From NCBI GenBank assembly GCA_040768665.1, contig JAXGMN010000022.1, positions 124,001 to 188,000 on the forward strand: 64,000 bases of DNA. Reading direction: 5' to 3'. Below, one piece after another: positions 44,791-53,849 of this stretch (within the stretch, counting starts at the first letter, position 1; the number at the start of each line of letters is the position of its first letter). A model generated the notes under the pieces. That model was not told the DNA's origin. It searched no databases and saw only the letters and a list, made by a program, of their open reading frames with translations. Both the position numbers and the translations under genes were made by a program. The stretch is from JABWBD01 sp040768665. GTDB lineage: Bacteria > Planctomycetota > Planctomycetia > Pirellulales > Thermoguttaceae.

Positions 44791-46848
44791 ATGGGCCTGA
44801 ACCCCGCACAGTCCGAAGCCGTTCACACCCGTACCGGTCCGCTGCTGGTCCTGGCTGGGGCCGGTACGGGCAAGACCCGCGTCGTAACCTACCGCATCGC
44901 GGAACTGATGCGCCATGGAACCCGTCCCTCGCGGATCCTCGCCGTCACGTTTACCAATAAGGCCGCCCGCGAAATGCAGGAGCGGGCGGCGGCCCTCAAT
45001 GGCAAGAAAGCGAAGGACAAGCCGGAGATTTCCACCTTCCACTCACTCTGCGTACGCGTCCTCCGCCGGCAGATCCGGCATCTTGGTTATCCCGAGGTAT
45101 TCGCCATTTACGACCGCGGCGACCAGGAAAGCGTCGCCCGTTCCGCGCTGCGGGAGATCCGTGTCGGCGAGGCGGTGCTTCGGCCGGGTGACCTGCTCTA
45201 TTTCATCGGCCGCTGGAAGACGGCCTCGCTGCGGCCCGAGCAGGCAATTCACGCGGCCGAAACCGACAAGGAACACCTCGCCGCCACCGCCTACCGACGG
45301 TACCAGAAGACCCTCAAGGCCGCCGGCGCCGTCGACTTCGACGACCTTCTTCTCTTGACCGAGGAACTGTTCGAACGATTTCCCAAGATTCGCGCCGAGG
45401 AAGCCGGCCGCTTCGACCACCTGCTCATCGACGAGTATCAGGATACCAACGGCAGCCAGTATCGCATCGTGAAGGCCCTGGCTGAAAGGCATCGGAACCT
45501 TTGCGTGGTAGGCGACGACGACCAGTCGATCTACGGCTGGCGGGGCGCCGAAGTGACCCACATCCTGCGATTCAAGAACGATTGGCCCGAGGCCAAGATC
45601 GTCCGCCTGGAGACCAACTACCGTTCCACGCAGGAGATCCTCGACTGGGCCAACCGGCTGATCGCCTTCAATAAGCTTCGCCACGGAAAGGTTCTCCGGG
45701 CGACCTGCAAGGGCGAGAAGCCCCGCATTCTGCAGTTGGACGACGGGGAGGCCGAGTCGAAGTTTGTGGTCGAAGAGATCCGCTCCCGCATCGAGTCCGG
45801 CCAGCGCAATGCCCGCGACTTCGCCATCCTCTTCCGCACCAACGAGCAGCCGCGCGCGTTCGAGATGGAGCTGCGCCGTGCGAAGGTCCCCTATGTGCTC
45901 GTCGGCGGCATGTCGTTCTACGACCGCAAAGAGATTCGCGACGTGCTGGCGTACCTCAAGCTGATGTTCAATCCTCGCGACGAAGTCTCGCTGTTGCGGA
46001 TCATCAATACCCCGCCGCGAGGAATCGGCCAGACCACGGTGACCCGGCTTATGGAACAGGCCGTCGAGCAGGGCAAGTCGATCTGGGACATGCTCGGCGA
46101 GTTGAAGACCTCCACGGCCATCACGCCGGCCGTTCTCCGCGCCGTAGGCGGCTTCCGCGAGCTGATCGGGAAGCACCACGCGCGTGCGAAGCAGAATCGC
46201 CGTGTCGATGCCATGCTCCGCGATCTGTTGGGTGAGATCGACTACGAGGCCGAAATCGCCCGCCTCTATCCTGAAACCGAAGACCGGCAGGCTCGTTGGG
46301 CGGCCATTGAAGAGGTCGTCAATGCGGCGGCCGCCTACTGCCAGCGGAGCAAAGATGCGACGCTTGCCGGCTTCCTCCAGGAGATCGCGATTACCGGACA
46401 CGATGACGACCGGGAGAAAGAGTCGCAGCTTGGCCGCGATGCCGTCGTCCTGATGACCCTGCACGCCGCCAAGGGGCTCGAGTTTCCCGAGGTCTACATG
46501 GTCGGCATGGAGGAAGGATTTCTTCCTCATCGCCGCTCGGTCGATTCCGATGCCTCGGCGATCGACGAGGAGCGGCGACTCTGCTATGTCGGCATCACCC
46601 GCGCCCAGCGCCGCCTGACGCTCAGCCTCGCACTGAATCGCCGCAAATGGGGCAAGCTCCGGCCGACCATTCCCAGCCGGTTTCTTTACGAGATCACCGG
46701 CCAGGCCGACAACCCGAACTACGTCGCCGCGATCCGCAACAAGCTGTTGCGCAACGATTCGCAGTCGAAGAAGGCCGCCGGAAGCCCTGCTTCGCCAAGC
46801 AAAGGGGCCAAGAAGCCGGCGCCGCGGAAGAGTCGACGCGGCGCGTGA
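44791..46848 (+). CDS. UvrD/Rep/PcrA-type DNA helicase
   Basis: A 685-residue superfamily 1A helicase. Motifs run in order: Q-motif LNPAQSEAVH, Walker A LAGAGTGKTRVV, VTFTNKAAREMQER (Ia), LLIDEYQDTNGSQYRIVKAL (II), GDDDQSIYGWRGAE (III), LETNYRSTQEIL (IV), VVLMTLHAAKGLEFPEVYMV (V) and CYVGITRAQRRLTLS (VI). It unwinds DNA 3' to 5' in mismatch or excision repair or at stalled forks. The C-terminus ends in a Lys-rich basic tail, as in PcrA/UvrD. The length is slightly below UvrD (about 720), so rep or pcrA names are equally possible. Confidence 0.94.
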   Translation: MGLNPAQSEAVHTRTGPLLVLAGAGTGKTRVVTYRIAELMRHGTRPSRILAVTFTNKAAREMQERAAALNGKKAKDKPEISTFHSLCVRVLRRQIRHLGYPEVFAIYDRGDQESVARSALREIRVGEAVLRPGDLLYFIGRWKTASLRPEQAIHAAETDKEHLAATAYRRYQKTLKAAGAVDFDDLLLLTEELFERFPKIRAEEAGRFDHLLIDEYQDTNGSQYRIVKALAERHRNLCVVGDDDQSIYGWRGAEVTHILRFKNDWPEAKIVRLETNYRSTQEILDWANRLIAFNKLRHGKVLRATCKGEKPRILQLDDGEAESKFVVEEIRSRIESGQRNARDFAILFRTNEQPRAFEMELRRAKVPYVLVGGMSFYDRKEIRDVLAYLKLMFNPRDEVSLLRIINTPPRGIGQTTVTRLMEQAVEQGKSIWDMLGELKTSTAITPAVLRAVGGFRELIGKHHARAKQNRRVDAMLRDLLGEIDYEAEIARLYPETEDRQARWAAIEEVVNAAAAYCQRSKDATLAGFLQEIAITGHDDDREKESQLGRDAVVLMTLHAAKGLEFPEVYMVGMEEGFLPHRRSVDSDASAIDEERRLCYVGITRAQRRLTLSLALNRRKWGKLRPTIPSRFLYEITGQADNPNYVAAIRNKLLRNDSQSKKAAGSPASPSKGAKKPAPRKSRRGA

Positions 46849-46870
46849 CGTGCAGGCGCCTCGGCGCGCT

Positions 46871-47608
46871 TCAGTTACCGGGGTCTTCGACAACCTCCTT
46901 GACCGCGTCCGGGCACTCGGCCCAGGTCGTCTGGTACGTTGTCTCCAACGGGGCCGGAACGTACGTGCCTGGATCGAGAAAAATTGGCATAGCCGGCAGC
47001 GGGTCGCCGACCGCCACGGGCTCGACGTAGGCGGTCTGAGGCGGTCCGGCAGAATAGGCAGCGACGGTCAGCGGCTTACTGGCGGGAAGTTCGAAAGGCT
47101 CTTCGCGGATTTCGTCCCAGATCGCCTTGTGGATGCCCTGCGGATCACGCCGAGAAGGCGGAAACAGATCGACGACCAGCAAATTGACCCCGCGACGGAG
47201 CAGTTCTTCCGTTTTCTGCACGAACGACCGGAGGGCGTGCTGGCTGCTCTTGTTGCCCGGCGAGACGATCTCGATAACGGCGACGATCTGGCCGAGCCGG
47301 TGCTTGATCAAGAGTCGATTCGCTTTGTGCGCGTACAGATCGGGGTCCGCCGAGGTGACAAAGCGGGCTTGCGGCGGCGCGTCGGCGACCGCGATTGCGC
47401 CGGGGCCCGGACTCTGATCGGCCACAGTCGCCTGCCGCTTCAGTGTCACCACGTCCGGAATCGGACCGGCCAAGATCTGCTCGGTCAGGGCGAAGAAGCC
47501 TCGCGGCAGCCCGCCGCCGTTCAGCGCGTTTCGGATCTCAATCGTCCATGCCTGGTGAAAGTCATGAAAGATCCCCGGCTCGACACGACTCCAATCGTGG
47601 ATGGGCAT
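46871..47608 (-). CDS. DUF4058 family protein
   Basis: A 245-residue DUF4058 protein beginning MPIHDWSRVEPGIFHDFHQA, the second common N-terminus of the family. It keeps the Glu core VAVIEIVSPGNKSS and LLVVDLFPPSRRDPQG. Function is unknown; the strand-Glu-strand pattern hints at a nuclease-like fold. GGAGAAG eight bases before the ATG at 47608 supports the start. It converges on the helicase gene with 22 bases between the ends. It is 43 percent or less similar by eye to the copy at 36025, so the two are not a recent duplication. Confidence 0.8.
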   Translation of the reverse strand: MPIHDWSRVEPGIFHDFHQAWTIEIRNALNGGGLPRGFFALTEQILAGPIPDVVTLKRQATVADQSPGPGAIAVADAPPQARFVTSADPDLYAHKANRLLIKHRLGQIVAVIEIVSPGNKSSQHALRSFVQKTEELLRRGVNLLVVDLFPPSRRDPQGIHKAIWDEIREEPFELPASKPLTVAAYSAGPPQTAYVEPVAVGDPLPAMPIFLDPGTYVPAPLETTYQTTWAECPDAVKEVVEDPGN

Positions 47609-47748
47609 AAGGGTCTTCTCCGCTGGGATGACTTGCAAGACGTCCTACCTTCATTATACCGCCCCGGCCGCGGCGGTTCGATACGGGGGGAAACACCTAT
47701 TTGTGGCGAGATTCTCTCGCCAGTGAGACGGGCCGCGCGACCCGACGG

Positions 47749-48873
47749 TCAGCCGGGTGCAATCGCATTGGCAACGACCTCGACAAGGTCGCGCACCTTC
47801 AGACTCCGGTGGCTCACCTTCTCGAGCGAGGTCAACGTCGCCGGACATGTCGTAACGAGCACGCTGGCCCCCGTCTTCGAAGCTTCCTCCAGAACCCTTT
47901 CGGCCATCCGCCGGCTCAGTTCCGGATAGAGCATGTGAAACACTCCGCCCGGCTCACCGCACGAATAGGCCAGTTCCTTTGACCAATCCATCTCGCGTAC
48001 GCTCAGGCCCGGAAGCTTTCCAAGAATTCGGCGCGGTTCCTCGTAGACACCGTGCGTCCGTCCCAGGTAGGTGCCATCCAAGAACGTGGCGACCGTCGCG
48101 GTCTGCTTGCGCAGGGAGAGGGCTCCTTGTTCCATCAGGCGATCGATGTATTGGGCGGCGTGCAACACTTCGACGTCGGATAAATCCACGCCCAGGTCGG
48201 GAAAGTCTGTCTTGAATGCATCAAAAGCACTGGGACAGGTCGTCACCAATGTTTTGGGACATGCAGCGCGAATTTCGGCAACCAGCGATTCGGCCATCAC
48301 GCGAGCCTCCTCGCGATAGCCGAGCAACAGGAGGGGCTTGCCGGTCGAGTGTTCGCCGGAGAGGAGCGTGAAGTCGACCTGCGCTGCGTTGAGGACTTTG
48401 AAAAATGCGCGGGCGATCCCGGGCTGCCCGTACGCCGTGTCGCATCCCACGTAGTAGACGGTCTCGGCCTGAGGCTGAAACAGGTTCGGGGTATTCATCG
48501 CCTGGAAACGCTGCTCGGCCGGAAGTCCGAAAGGGTTGCCGGTTTGGAGAAGATGCTCCTTGATTTGCCGAACCGCGGCGGGCTCCTTGCCCTGGGCCAC
48601 GATGTCCTCGCGCGCCGCCAAGACGGCGTCCGGGGGGTGACAGTCGGCCTTGCACCAGGTTTCGCAGAGCCCGCACAGGCAGCAGCGGTAGACCGTGTCG
48701 ACAAGTTCCGGGTCGTAATCGGCGTGACTCTTGAGGATCTTGTACAGAATCAGGCCCTTGCCGCGCGGTGTGTCCGACTCCTTGCCGCTGACCACACCGG
48801 CCGTACAGACGTGGCGGCACATGAAGCAGAAGCGGCAGGCCTCGATGGTTTCGCTATGTTCAGAGATCAGCAT
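47749..48873 (-). CDS. Fe-S oxidoreductase subunit, GlcF/LutA-like
   Basis: A 374-residue protein. Two clusters at the N-terminus, CRFCFMCRHVC and CCLCGLCETWCKADC, would hold 4Fe-4S centres. Two CCG-like domains follow: YYVGCDTAYG with VTTCPSAF, and AYSCGEPGGVFHMLYPELS with VTTCPATL. In canonical CCG domains a CC pair and CxxC are expected; here single Cys remain, so the C-terminal cofactor may differ. The FAD oxidase gene lies just upstream in transcription. Together they resemble the GlcD/GlcF or D-lactate dehydrogenase pairs that pass electrons to quinone. A palindrome pair separates the two genes. Confidence 0.82.
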   Translation of the reverse strand: MLISEHSETIEACRFCFMCRHVCTAGVVSGKESDTPRGKGLILYKILKSHADYDPELVDTVYRCCLCGLCETWCKADCHPPDAVLAAREDIVAQGKEPAAVRQIKEHLLQTGNPFGLPAEQRFQAMNTPNLFQPQAETVYYVGCDTAYGQPGIARAFFKVLNAAQVDFTLLSGEHSTGKPLLLLGYREEARVMAESLVAEIRAACPKTLVTTCPSAFDAFKTDFPDLGVDLSDVEVLHAAQYIDRLMEQGALSLRKQTATVATFLDGTYLGRTHGVYEEPRRILGKLPGLSVREMDWSKELAYSCGEPGGVFHMLYPELSRRMAERVLEEASKTGASVLVTTCPATLTSLEKVSHRSLKVRDLVEVVANAIAPG

Positions 48874-48903
48874 GGGTGAGTTCCGAGTGAGTTGTGGTTG
48901 GCA

Positions 48904-48989
48904 GGTCCCGCTTGCCGAGCGGGACCTGGCTGCAATTGGGGCGAGGATCGGTCGTGTCGCAAGGTTCCGCTCGGCAAGCGGGACCTACC
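48904..48989. repeat. Inverted pair of hairpins, family G, overlapping a stop codon
   Basis: GGTCCCGCTTGCCGAGCGGG followed by ACC (48904-48926) and GGTTCCGCTCGGCAAGCGGG followed by ACC (48963-48985) are hairpins on their own and inverse to each other. The TAG stop of the FAD oxidase gene (48985-48987) lies in the right arm. A single hairpin of this family is at 62191-62220. Confidence 0.85.
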
Positions 48990-50427
48990 GGCGCGCGAAG
49001 CCCATCTTGCCGGGGTTCATGAGGTTGTTTGGATCGATTGCACTCTTGATGTTTTCCAGGATGCCGTAGGCGGGGCCGTAGAGTTCCCGCATCAGGCGAC
49101 CGAGCTTCAGGCCGATGCCATGGTGCTCGTTCAAAAGGCCTCCTTCCCGCATGGCGGCGCGGAGGCAGGCGTCCCAGATGCGGTTGTAGAGCTGGGCCGC
49201 CTCGTGGGCGTCCGCGGGAGCCTCGTCGATGATGAACCGGGCGTAGAGCATGCAGCCCCATTCGTACCAATGGGAGAAGTGGCCGATGTAGCGGGCCATC
49301 GGAAACTGCTCTTCGATCACCCGCTTCATCGCCCGGTAGACGTTTTCGATATTGGCGAAAGTGGCCACCGTGTCGAGTGTGCCAAATGCCTGGGGCAAGT
49401 GGAACATGTGGTTGGGGAAGAAGAAATCGAAGCGGTGCTCCCACCAGTCCTCGCCCAGTTTCGAGCCGAGGTCTTCGTGGGGCATCGAGCGGCAGATGGC
49501 CAGCGCTTTGCCCATCTCCAGGTCGACCAGATCGCGGTCGCCGTCGAAACCAAAGACGAGGTAGGCGCCTTCTTTGTCGATGCCGAGCACGCGGCGGATC
49601 AATCGGCGGGTCTCGGCCTCGTCGTACAGGCGAATTACCGAGGGCCGCAACCGGCGGACCATGAGTTGCCGGCCGGCTTCCAGGCCCGTGTGCAGGTCGG
49701 GAAAGACGAAGGCGTGAAAGCGGCGAACCTCAGGCAGCGGGTGGATCTTGAGCGTTGCCTTGGTCATCACGCCAAACGTTCCCTCGGAGCCAAGGAACAA
49801 CTGGCTCAGGTCGGGGCCGGAGGCGTGCCTGGGCACGGCCAGGGTATTGACGATCGTGCCGTCGGGAAGAACCGCCTCGAGCGACATGACCATGTCTTCG
49901 ATCTTGCCGTACTTGGTCGAGAGCACGCCGGTTCCGCGGTGGGCCAGAAAACCGCCCAGCGTGGCGCAGCTAATCGAGGCGGGCTCGTGCATCGTCGAGA
50001 AGCCTTCGCGCTGAAGGGCCCACTCCAGGTGTTGCATGATGATGCCGGTCTCGGCGGTGACCGTGAGCGAAGTCTCGTCGATCTCCAGGATACGGTTTAG
50101 CTTCTTCGTGTCGAGCACAATTCCACCGTCGATCGGCAGCGCGCCGCCCTGCGAGCCGGATCCACCGCCCCAGGTGGTCACCGGAACCCGGTGATTGCCC
50201 GCGATGCGGCAGACCCGCGAGACCTCTTCCGCCGAACGAGGATGGACCACGAAGTCGGGCTCCGGGCTGCGGCAGCCGCGATCGATCCAAAGTTCGGGGA
50301 TCCAGTAGTAGTCGCACGAGTAGGCGATCTTATCCGACCGGCTAGTGGAGACGTTCTCCGGCCCGACGGCGTCGGCCAGTTCCGTCAGGAGCATCTCGTG
50401 AAGGTAGGTGTCGGAAGCGATGGACAT
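48985..50427 (-). CDS. FAD-linked oxidase (GlcD / alkyl-DHAP synthase-like)
   Basis: A 480-residue FAD-binding type 4 oxidase. FAD motifs are PDFVVHPRSAEEVSRVCR, VTTWGGGSGSQGGA and STLGG-like CATLGGFLAHRGTGVLS with YGKIEDMV. LFLGSEGTFGVMTKATLKI and SVIRLYD (Arg) follow, and the tail GGLLNEHHGIGLKLGRLM with IDPNNLMNPGKMGF closes the fold. The sequence is closest by eye to alkyl-dihydroxyacetonephosphate synthase (which has SHHHGVG and IRLMD), but pairing with an Fe-S subunit suggests a 2-hydroxy-acid dehydrogenase. GGAG eight bases before the ATG at 50427 fixes the start. Confidence 0.88.
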   Translation of the reverse strand: MSIASDTYLHEMLLTELADAVGPENVSTSRSDKIAYSCDYYWIPELWIDRGCRSPEPDFVVHPRSAEEVSRVCRIAGNHRVPVTTWGGGSGSQGGALPIDGGIVLDTKKLNRILEIDETSLTVTAETGIIMQHLEWALQREGFSTMHEPASISCATLGGFLAHRGTGVLSTKYGKIEDMVMSLEAVLPDGTIVNTLAVPRHASGPDLSQLFLGSEGTFGVMTKATLKIHPLPEVRRFHAFVFPDLHTGLEAGRQLMVRRLRPSVIRLYDEAETRRLIRRVLGIDKEGAYLVFGFDGDRDLVDLEMGKALAICRSMPHEDLGSKLGEDWWEHRFDFFFPNHMFHLPQAFGTLDTVATFANIENVYRAMKRVIEEQFPMARYIGHFSHWYEWGCMLYARFIIDEAPADAHEAAQLYNRIWDACLRAAMREGGLLNEHHGIGLKLGRLMRELYGPAYGILENIKSAIDPNNLMNPGKMGFARR

Positions 50428-50510
50428 GGATGGACTCCGCACGGGGTTGGTCGTTTGATCGCAGGGCGGGGCGCTGAGGGAGATCGGACGTTCCATCAAC
50501 CATGGCGCGA

Positions 50511-50542
50511 CGCGCGGCCCGTTGGGCACTGCGGTTAAACGA
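50511..50542. repeat. Single arm of the family F palindrome, supplying a stop codon
   Basis: CGCGCGGCCCGTTGGGCACT followed by GCGGTTAAACGA is one arm of the element at 52517-52638. Read on the minus strand, its CGTTTAACC gives the TAA stop of the polysaccharide deacetylase gene. No partner arm is next to it. Confidence 0.8.
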
Positions 50543-51395
50543 TGGTCGATTGTCGGGCTCTTGTGTAATAGTCGTAGTGGGTCATGATTTCCACGCGCCC
50601 GGCGGCGTATTCGAGAAACTTTCGCGTCCAGGCGAGGTGTTCATCGTCGAGGATACTCGTCCAATCGTGCTGGCAATGCGACGAGCAGAGTCCGTGGGCG
50701 GCCAATTCGTCGATCCGTGTGCACAGGTAGTCGTGATAGGCGGGCCAGTTCTCCCAGCCGTGCTCGCGCCGCCATTGGGCGTCGATCCAGCCTTGCAGCG
50801 GGATCTCCAGGAGTTCCGGGAATCCTTGCCGCCGGTACCAGAAAGGTTGCACCTCCCAGCCCAGCGGGAAGTAGTCGTGGGCATTTCGGCCGTAGGAGCG
50901 AACGTACGACATGCCGTGCCGCGCGATCAGCTCGAGAATATCCGGCCGGTCGGCCAGGCCGCGATAGTAGGTGTACGGCGCCGTCACGCCGCGGCAGCGA
51001 ACACCGAGGTGTTTCTCGAGCAGTTCGACCGGCCGGGCCAATTGCTCTTCGACGCGGTCGAACGGCAGGCCCGCGAGATAGACGTTGTCGGGGCTCTCTT
51101 CGAGGACGGTCTTCAGGGGGTAATGTTCGTGGGTGTGCTGGGCGATCTCGAAATAGCCCGATTCCAGACAGGCGGCCAGGGCGGGCACGTGCTTCTCGAT
51201 GTTGCACCCGACCATGAAGATCGTGGCCGGCACGCCCAATTCCCGGTGGATCCGGAGCGCTTCGCGAAGGAAGATCTCCGTGGCATCGTCCCGCAACGGA
51301 CGGCCCACCCACTTCTCGCCCGGGACGCGGCCTGGAATCCGCTCCACGTCGTACCCGATCAGCAGCGTGCCTCGCTTTGCCCGATGATCCTGCAT
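50535..51395 (-). CDS. Polysaccharide deacetylase-like (NodB fold) protein
   Basis: A 286-residue cytoplasmic NodB-fold protein. It opens with RGTLLIGYDVE (the catalytic or metal Asp), then LGVPATIFMVGCNIEKHVPA, the metal-binding HTHEHYP, GVTAPY (the Arg of the usual RxPY is Thr) and a late SSHCQHDW. The family removes acetyl or formyl groups from polysaccharides or acts on related amides. The altered motif 3 makes the exact activity uncertain. It has no signal peptide. The gene is preceded by a family E palindrome and has only a weak binding site. It lies between nagB and the FAD oxidase on the same strand. Confidence 0.78.
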   Translation of the reverse strand: MQDHRAKRGTLLIGYDVERIPGRVPGEKWVGRPLRDDATEIFLREALRIHRELGVPATIFMVGCNIEKHVPALAACLESGYFEIAQHTHEHYPLKTVLEESPDNVYLAGLPFDRVEEQLARPVELLEKHLGVRCRGVTAPYTYYRGLADRPDILELIARHGMSYVRSYGRNAHDYFPLGWEVQPFWYRRQGFPELLEIPLQGWIDAQWRREHGWENWPAYHDYLCTRIDELAAHGLCSSHCQHDWTSILDDEHLAWTRKFLEYAAGRVEIMTHYDYYTRARQSTIV

Positions 51396-51423
51396 GACTC
51401 TAACAACTCAGGTTACGGTGCGG

Positions 51424-51673
51424 TGTGTGCCACTGCTTGGAGTTGAATAGATTCGCCATTGCGAGCGATTTCGCCACAACTCCAAGCAGTCCGGGATGTC
51501 GCATGCGACGCAGAGTAGAACGAAAATGGAGATTCTGGGCAATCCGGAGCGATGTCTTGGGTCTATTTTCGGGGCAGTGCGCGGGTGGCAAACCTGATGG
51601 TGGCGCACACTGCTTGGGATGGTGGTACGTCGTCTCGCCAGGCGAACCGGTTCCATCCCAAGCAGTGGCACAC
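51424..51673. repeat. Two family E palindromes (51424-51490 and 51606-51673)
   Basis: The first has arms GTGTGCCACTGCTTGGAGTT and CAACTCCAAGCAGT. The second has CACACTGCTTGGGATGG and CCATCCCAAGCAGTGGCACA. They lie in opposite orientation with about 115 bases between them and fill the gap between nagB (3' end 51702) and the deacetylase. The stem tips differ (AGTTG and GGATGG), but each copy has matching compensatory arms. Confidence 0.9.
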
Positions 51674-51701
51674 AATTCGAAGTTTCCAAAAATGGGCCGG
51701 G

Positions 51702-52499
51702 TCATTGACAGCGTTCTTCCTCCAGGCCAATCGTGTCGGTGGTGTAAAAGATCGTGGCGCAGGGATGATCGAGAAGATAACTCGCCGGCAGCTCCGGCGT
51801 GGCTCGGCCGTTCCGGATCTGCCGAAGCGGCTCGCGCTGCTCGGGGAAGCACGCCAAGAGCAGGATCTCGCGGGCGGCGAGGATCGGCTTCATCCCCAGG
51901 GTCACCGCCTGGCGGGGAACCCGCGCGCGGTCGCCGCCGGCGGTCAGGCGGGCGTTGGTGTCGATCGTCAACTCCGTCAGGTCGATGATCCGGGTTGGCA
52001 AGGCAGCATACGCCTCGACGGAGATTTCGGTTTCGGAAATCGGCTCGTTGAAGGCGATGTGCCCGTTGAATCCGATCCCCAGCAACTGCAGGTCGAGGCC
52101 GCCAAGCTGTTCGATCTCTGCGTCGACTGCCCCCGGGCATTCCGGGTCGGGAAAATGAACCTGGTCTCGCCGCAGACCCAGGCCGGGATCGAGACGGTCG
52201 AAGAAATTCTTGTCCATATAGGCATGATAGCTGAGCGAATGGTCGGCGGGCACCCATCGCCCGTCGGCCGCGACGTACTCGTCGAGGTTGAATGTGTGGA
52301 GCCCGGCAAGATCCAGGCGGCGCTGGTTGAGCATGGCGGCCAGCCGCTCGTACAACTGCAACATGGTGTTGCCGGTGGCCAGCCCGAGGACCGCCGGCTG
52401 GTTGGCGCAGAGGCGAGCCTCGATCGCCGCAGCGATTCGGGCGGCGCCCGCAGCGCTCATCATTTCATAATCTCCCATGCGGACCCAATCAATCGGCAT
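51702..52499 (-). CDS. nagB: Glucosamine-6-phosphate deaminase (NagB family)
   Basis: A 265-residue NagB/SugarP isomerase. Motifs: VLGLATGNTMLQLYERL (sugar-phosphate loop), FNLDEYV (with catalytic Asp), DLQLLGIGFNGHIAFNEP (ring-opening His and the Glu beyond) and AVTLGMKPILAAREILLLA. It converts glucosamine-6-phosphate to fructose-6-phosphate and ammonia, feeding amino sugars into glycolysis. The length is normal. GAGGA nine bases before the ATG supports the start. It follows the MFS gene with a family F palindrome between them, so cotranscription is possible. Confidence 0.92.
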   Translation of the reverse strand: MPIDWVRMGDYEMMSAAGAARIAAAIEARLCANQPAVLGLATGNTMLQLYERLAAMLNQRRLDLAGLHTFNLDEYVAADGRWVPADHSLSYHAYMDKNFFDRLDPGLGLRRDQVHFPDPECPGAVDAEIEQLGGLDLQLLGIGFNGHIAFNEPISETEISVEAYAALPTRIIDLTELTIDTNARLTAGGDRARVPRQAVTLGMKPILAAREILLLACFPEQREPLRQIRNGRATPELPASYLLDHPCATIFYTTDTIGLEEERCQ

Positions 52500-52516
52500 G
52501 CATTCGTTTCCTCAAA

Positions 52517-52638
52517 TCGTTTAACCGCAGTGCCCAGCGGGCCGCGCGGGCGCCACGTTCGGCTGGCAGCTATTCCAATTCATATCGAACAACCATTCCC
52601 GGCTCCCGCGCGGCCCGTTGGGCACTGCGGCTAAACGA
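52517..52638. repeat. Palindromic repeat, family F full copy
   Basis: Arms TCGTTTAACCGCAGTGCCCA, then GCGGGCCGCGCGGG, and the inverse CCCGCGCGGCCCGTTGGGCA, then CTGCGGCTAAACGA. The loop is about 54 bases. It begins 17 bases upstream of the nagB start and ends 20 bases after the MFS stop. Confidence 0.9.
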
Positions 52639-52658
52639 CTGTGCATGGCTTCGGAACC

Positions 52659-53849
52659 TCATCCTTTGAAGAGCACGGCGAAGCCCAAAACGCAGAGCGT
52701 CAGCAGCATGCAGGGGACGAGAAAGATGGGTGTCCAGCGGAACTTGCCGTCCCGGCGAAAACGGTCCATGACGATGCCGGTGAACTGAGTGCCCACGAAC
52801 AGGCCGATCCCCAGCGTCACTGTCGTGTAGAGCCCCTGGGCGGAGCCGCGAATATCCGTCGGGGCGATGCGGTTGACGTAGATGAAGGCGGCGTCGAAGA
52901 AGAATGCGTATGCCAGTCCGTGGAGCATCATCGAGGCGATGATCAACGATCGGGGCCGTCGCCGGGCATAGATCAGGAACATTATCAGCCAGAATCCCGT
53001 GCCCATCGCCAGGATCCACTGGTAGCCCAGCGGTTGGAAGATGTACGGCAGGATCGCCGCCATGGCCACCACCTGGGCGATCTGCGCGATGCTCATCGCC
53101 GCCGGGATGGCTGCGTGCGACGTGCCGATGTCCTCCAGAAAGCGGGCGGTGCCCAGAAAATAAAACTGGAGTTGCGTGGTAACGATGAACGAGATTACCA
53201 GGAAGATCAGGAAGCTGGGATCGCCCAGCAGCGAGACCGCCTTGATGAACGGCAAGGCGCCGGTCCCGGTATGAGCGGGCGGGGTGTGCGGGAGCGTGAA
53301 GCAGTAAAGCCCCATGACAAACGAGCAAATCGCCGCCAGGATCAGGCTGTCGGAGCTCTGCACTTGCAACTTCCCCGAGCGGCGCCACAGCGAGAGCACC
53401 AAGCCGATCAGCACCCAGGAAACCGCGCCCCAGACGCGGACCCGGAAGTAGTTGACCTCGGGGTTCGGCAGATGGGCGAACGTCAGCGAGTTGACCAAAG
53501 CCAGGGTGGGAGCAAAGCACAGGGCGTGGCAGGCCATCAGCAGCAGAAGCGGCACGAACCGCGTGGCACGGGCGGCTGCCAACAGGAACAGGCCGCCCAC
53601 CAGGTGCGACACGGCCATGTACAGCTCCGTCGGGCACCAGCGGTCGACGACCTGGCCGGCCACCATCGGCGAGAGGATGCAGGCCAAGGGGAGCGTCCCG
53701 TAGATCCAGCCTAACTGCTTCCCCGACATCTTCAGCGGCCCCAGGAGCCGAGAGGCGAGTACGGGCGCCCACGCACCCCAGATGGTGAACTCGAGGAACT
53801 TCATGCCGCTGAGGCTCAGGTACAGATCCCAGGTGACTTCGCTGCTCAT
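52659..53849 (-). CDS. MFS transporter, nucleoside/H+ symporter-like
   Basis: A 396-residue protein with about twelve hydrophobic helices. The opening LYLSLSGMKFLEFTIWGAW with APVLASRLL and CHALCFAPTLALVNSLTFAH resemble the NupG/XapB-type group of MFS carriers common in planctomycetes. The substrate is unknown; context with sugar enzymes suggests a sugar or nucleoside-like glycoside. Its start overlaps the stop of the sugar isomerase/epimerase by four bases (ATGA), so the two are translated together. GGGAG sits before the ATG. Confidence 0.87.
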   Translation of the reverse strand: MSSEVTWDLYLSLSGMKFLEFTIWGAWAPVLASRLLGPLKMSGKQLGWIYGTLPLACILSPMVAGQVVDRWCPTELYMAVSHLVGGLFLLAAARATRFVPLLLLMACHALCFAPTLALVNSLTFAHLPNPEVNYFRVRVWGAVSWVLIGLVLSLWRRSGKLQVQSSDSLILAAICSFVMGLYCFTLPHTPPAHTGTGALPFIKAVSLLGDPSFLIFLVISFIVTTQLQFYFLGTARFLEDIGTSHAAIPAAMSIAQIAQVVAMAAILPYIFQPLGYQWILAMGTGFWLIMFLIYARRRPRSLIIASMMLHGLAYAFFFDAAFIYVNRIAPTDIRGSAQGLYTTVTLGIGLFVGTQFTGIVMDRFRRDGKFRWTPIFLVPCMLLTLCVLGFAVLFKG

